NCBI GenBank assembly: GCA_963205185.1
Contig: CAUJHZ010000069.1
Span: 1 to 35,576, forward strand
Length of the DNA stretch: 35,576 nt
Direction of reading: 5' to 3'
From: Planctomycetota bacterium
GTDB taxonomy: Bacteria > Planctomycetota > Phycisphaerae > Phycisphaerales > UBA5793
Below, piece after piece: positions 33,529 to 35,576 of this stretch; the stretch's first letter is position 1; every line of letters begins with the position of its first letter. The position numbers and the translations under genes are program-made. Below the pieces are notes generated by a model. The model was not told the origin of the DNA. It worked only from the letters and a program-made list of their open reading frames with translations, and did no database searches.

Positions 33529-34901
33529 AGACCCTCGCACGACTGCTCGCGGTCCTGCTCATGCTGCTGCTGGCCATCGGCCTGCTGCGCCACTTCACGC
33601 CCGGCTACGCCTCGGCTCGGTACCTCGACGCGATGGACCGCCCCTTCTCCGCGCCCGAGTACGACCTCGTCGCCACGACCACCACGCTCGCGTTCATCCT
33701 CGTAGGCGCCTGGCTCACGGGCAAGGTCTTCAAACTGCTCCGCCTGCCGCGCATCACCGGCTATCTTGCGTTCGGCGTGCTCATCGGGCCGTCGTTCATC
33801 ACGCTCTTCACATCCGACATCCGGCCGATCCTTCCCAAACTGCAGATGGAGCACCTGCGCATCTTCAGCTCGCTCGCCATCGCGCTGATCGGCCTGACCG
33901 CCGGTGGCGAGATCAAAGTCGAACTGCTCCGCCGCGGCCTGGGCACGGTGCTTGGCATGCTCGGCATCGTCATCGTCGCGGTGCTTGCGACGGTTTTCAT
34001 CGGGCTGTACCTGGGCCGAGGCGTGCTCGGGTTCCTCGGCGAACTGCCGCGCGCTGAACTCCTGGTCGTCTGCCTCATGGCTTCGGTGCTGGCCACCTCC
34101 AACTCGCCGGCCGTCCTCGTCGCCATGCTCAGCGAACTGCGCAGCCGCGGACCCATGTCTGAAACCGGCCTCGCCGTCACCGTCGTCAAAGACCTCGTCG
34201 TGGTTGTGCTTTTCACCATCGCCAGCGGCATCGGCGTGAGTCTCCTGCTTGGCGGCGAGGCGGCGTCGCAGGGCACGATTGTCAGAGACCTCGCCTGGCA
34301 CCTGCTCGGCTCGGTCGGCGGCGGCGCGCTGCTGGGCGCTCTCATGTCCACCGTCCTGCATCGCCTCAGCCGGCACATGCTCCTGTTCGTGCTGGCCATG
34401 TCGCTGGGCATCGTGCTCGTGAGCGAGTCGGCTCACTTCGAGCCGCTGCTCGTCGCGCTGTCTGCCGGGTTCATCCTTTCCAACCTCTGGCCGGAGCAGA
34501 GCGAAAAACTCTTCCACTCCGTCGAGGAACTCTCCCTGCCGGTTTACTGCATCTTCTTTGCCATCGCCGGGGCGAAAATCGATCTCGCAGCCCTGCGCGA
34601 ACTCTGGCCGCTCGCGCTGGCGCTGGTCACTCTGCGATCGGCGGCCGTGTGGGCGGGGATCACCCTGGGCAGCCACGCCTTCCGCATGCCCACCCCAGCG
34701 CGGAACTGGATCTGGACGGCATTCATCCCGCAGGCCGGCGTCTCGCTGGCCCTGGCGACCACCATCGAGAGCCTCTTTCACGACTTCGCATGGAGCGCCA
34801 GCCTTTCGAGCCTGCTGCTGGCGACGATCGCCATCTTCGAATGCTTCGGCCCGATCCTCCTGCGGCTGGGCCTCATCAAAGCCGGCGAAGCCAGCGGCTG
34901 A
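33525..34901 (+). CDS. CPA2-family cation:proton antiporter (Kef-type)
   Basis: 458 residues from TTG 33525, chosen because AGGAG sits 7 nt upstream and TTGA overlaps the preceding stop. Family features are RLPRITGYLAFGVLIGPS (73-90), AIALIGLTAGGEI (118-130), ASVLATSNSPAVLVAMLSE (186-204) for the unwound helix, then AVTVVKDLVVVVLF (217-230). In electrogenic antiporters the last element has an Asp-Asp pair; here it is Lys222-Asp223, so one carboxylate remains, nearer to the KefC-like QD form. PQAGVSLALATTIES near the end is also typical. There is no RCK/TrkA-N domain at the C-terminus. The last gene of the EIIA/PII-like operon; probably moves potassium or sodium against protons. Confidence 0.85.
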   Translation: MKTLARLLAVLLMLLLAIGLLRHFTPGYASARYLDAMDRPFSAPEYDLVATTTTLAFILVGAWLTGKVFKLLRLPRITGYLAFGVLIGPSFITLFTSDIRPILPKLQMEHLRIFSSLAIALIGLTAGGEIKVELLRRGLGTVLGMLGIVIVAVLATVFIGLYLGRGVLGFLGELPRAELLVVCLMASVLATSNSPAVLVAMLSELRSRGPMSETGLAVTVVKDLVVVVLFTIASGIGVSLLLGGEAASQGTIVRDLAWHLLGSVGGGALLGALMSTVLHRLSRHMLLFVLAMSLGIVLVSESAHFEPLLVALSAGFILSNLWPEQSEKLFHSVEELSLPVYCIFFAIAGAKIDLAALRELWPLALALVTLRSAAVWAGITLGSHAFRMPTPARNWIWTAFIPQAGVSLALATTIESLFHDFAWSASLSSLLLATIAIFECFGPILLRLGLIKAGEASG

Positions 34902-34957
34902 GCAGCCGCGCAAAGCGCCATGAGGGAAACCGGCTCCACCGACCTGCTCTCTCCTGC

Positions 34958-35422
34958 TCAACTCTCTGCTTTCAATGCTCTCGGCGCAGCCGCGCCGCAC
35001 TCCGGGCATACGACGTGATCCGTGCCGCGCAGGTCGTAGCCGCATTTGGCGCACAGGCCGGGAGCGCGGCGGCGGTCGCGGTACCATAGGCACATCGCGA
35101 GAGCGCCTGTCGGTGCTGAAAGGACCCAGACTGGAACGGACACCTCGAATCCGGCAACCGGGGGGGCGGAGTGCCGGCGAAGCTCGAACCACCATCGAAT
35201 CACCGGACGATCATTCGTTTCGATAAGGAGCCCGTCGTCACTCCAAGCGCCGGGCGGTCTCAACCAGCCGAACTCAACGCGGCCTTCCACGACGGCAACG
35301 TAGGTATTGTCTGTCAGCGGGCTCCCAACCAGCACTGACGCACTCCCCACCCACACGACCAGCAGCAGCACGGTCGTTGCCGTGCAGCCCCACTTCAGGA
35401 TGCTCCGCAGCCGCCGCTTCAT
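34958..35422 (-). CDS. Small two-TM protein with C-terminal zinc ribbon, paralog of 155-628
   Basis: 154 residues from ATG 35422, which overlaps the stop of the preceding partial gene as ATGA. Residues 6-28 are identical to those of the left-end protein (RSILKWGCTATTV, then LLLVVWVGSA). The middle (about 29-100) diverges, then come a TM helix (about 98-113), YRDRRR, and the ribbon CAKCGYDLRG...CPECG. After the stop the sequence again reads GAGAGTTGAGCAGGAGAG, the same junction seen in repeat unit B, so a further gene may once have followed. The function is unknown. The 56 bp between its stop and the antiporter stop carry no other feature. Confidence 0.75.
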   Translation of the reverse strand: MKRRLRSILKWGCTATTVLLLVVWVGSASVLVGSPLTDNTYVAVVEGRVEFGWLRPPGAWSDDGLLIETNDRPVIRWWFELRRHSAPPVAGFEVSVPVWVLSAPTGALAMCLWYRDRRRAPGLCAKCGYDLRGTDHVVCPECGAAAPRALKAES

Positions 35423-35576
35423 GTTCTACCGCTCAACTCTCGCGGCGCCGCCGCGCCGCACTCCGGGCACACTTTGTGGTTCGCCCCGCGCAAGTCGTAG
35501 CCGCACTTGCGGCACAGACCAGGCGCGCGACGGTGATCGCGAAGCCACAGAACGGCCGTTGGGATTGCGACAGGCA
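35419..35576 (-). CDS. Zinc-ribbon protein, 3' end only (partial)
   Basis: This frame runs in from the right edge. The visible part is identical to the left-edge partial gene up to the last few codons, where PRESSGTT becomes PRELSGRT, and ends in TGA overlapping the next ATG. The zinc ribbon CRKCGYDLRG...CPECG is intact. The 5' part is outside the window. Confidence 0.75.
   Translation of the reverse strand, partial: PVAIPTAVLWLRDHRRAPGLCRKCGYDLRGANHKVCPECGAAAPRELSGRT
35436..35576. repeat. Right arm of exact 141-bp terminal inverted repeat
   Basis: Exact reverse complement of bases 1-141; see the left arm. Both arms lie in the 3' end of a zinc-ribbon gene, so reads from at least two loci would collapse here and stop the assembly. 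Confidence 0.9.

Noticed and set aside
33315-35195. 626-codon minus-strand frame rich in Arg, Glu and Asp
   Set aside because: Antisense of the antiporter gene; the composition is a codon-shadow artefact.

Overview
This is a GC-rich bacterial contig. It most likely comes from a planctomycete, probably of the class Phycisphaerae. The indications are several small membrane proteins ending in a CxxCGYDLRG...CPECG zinc ribbon, a TIGR03790-type secreted protein, secreted beta-propeller/HAF-repeat/Asp-box proteins, and a divergent gyrA. An lpxI gene implies lipid A synthesis and therefore an outer membrane. The assignment rests on protein character only; there is no rRNA in the window.

Layout. The two ends (1-141 and 35436-35576) are exact reverse complements. 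Both carry the 3' end of a zinc-ribbon gene joined by an ATGA overlap to a second zinc-ribbon gene, so the contig probably stops at an unresolved paralog repeat. Positions 601-1306 hold composite tandem repeats that look like decayed copies of that family. From 1417 to 11954 nearly everything is on the minus strand: gyrA, a STAS protein, an orphan ABC ATPase, ruvC and yqgF (ruvX) run on into a four-TM protein and a LolA-like protein; upstream lie lpxI with a TlyA-like methyltransferase, a secreted propeller, a LOG-family hydrolase and a secreted HExxH peptidase.

At 12080-13376 lies the most unusual part: a 1.27-kb, strongly G-skewed block bounded by two exact 17-bp direct repeats in AT-rich sequence that resemble Xer/dif recombination sites. 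It holds a gene with a weak sigma-region-2 look, a hairpin-dense non-coding stretch and a small zinc-finger gene.

From 13496 to 31284 there are large secreted proteins (TIGR03790, Asp-box propeller, HAF repeats, PDZ plus twelve GNDxY-like repeats), a nitroreductase, tRNA-Gly(TCC), tRNA-Ser(TGA), a strictosidine-synthase-like propeller, a YugP-type metallopeptidase, a pyroglutamyl-peptidase-like protein whose nucleophile position appears to be Ser, a WD40-like zinc-ribbon protein with a decayed neighbour, and an orphan beta-class DNA methyltransferase. Two pairs of neighbours share unrecognised domains.

From 31380 to 34901 a tight plus-strand operon encodes a PTS EIIA domain, a PII-like protein and two CPA2-type antiporter proteins. 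The first antiporter lacks the ion-binding aspartate and the second keeps one. This looks like a regulated, possibly heteromeric, cation/proton transport unit.
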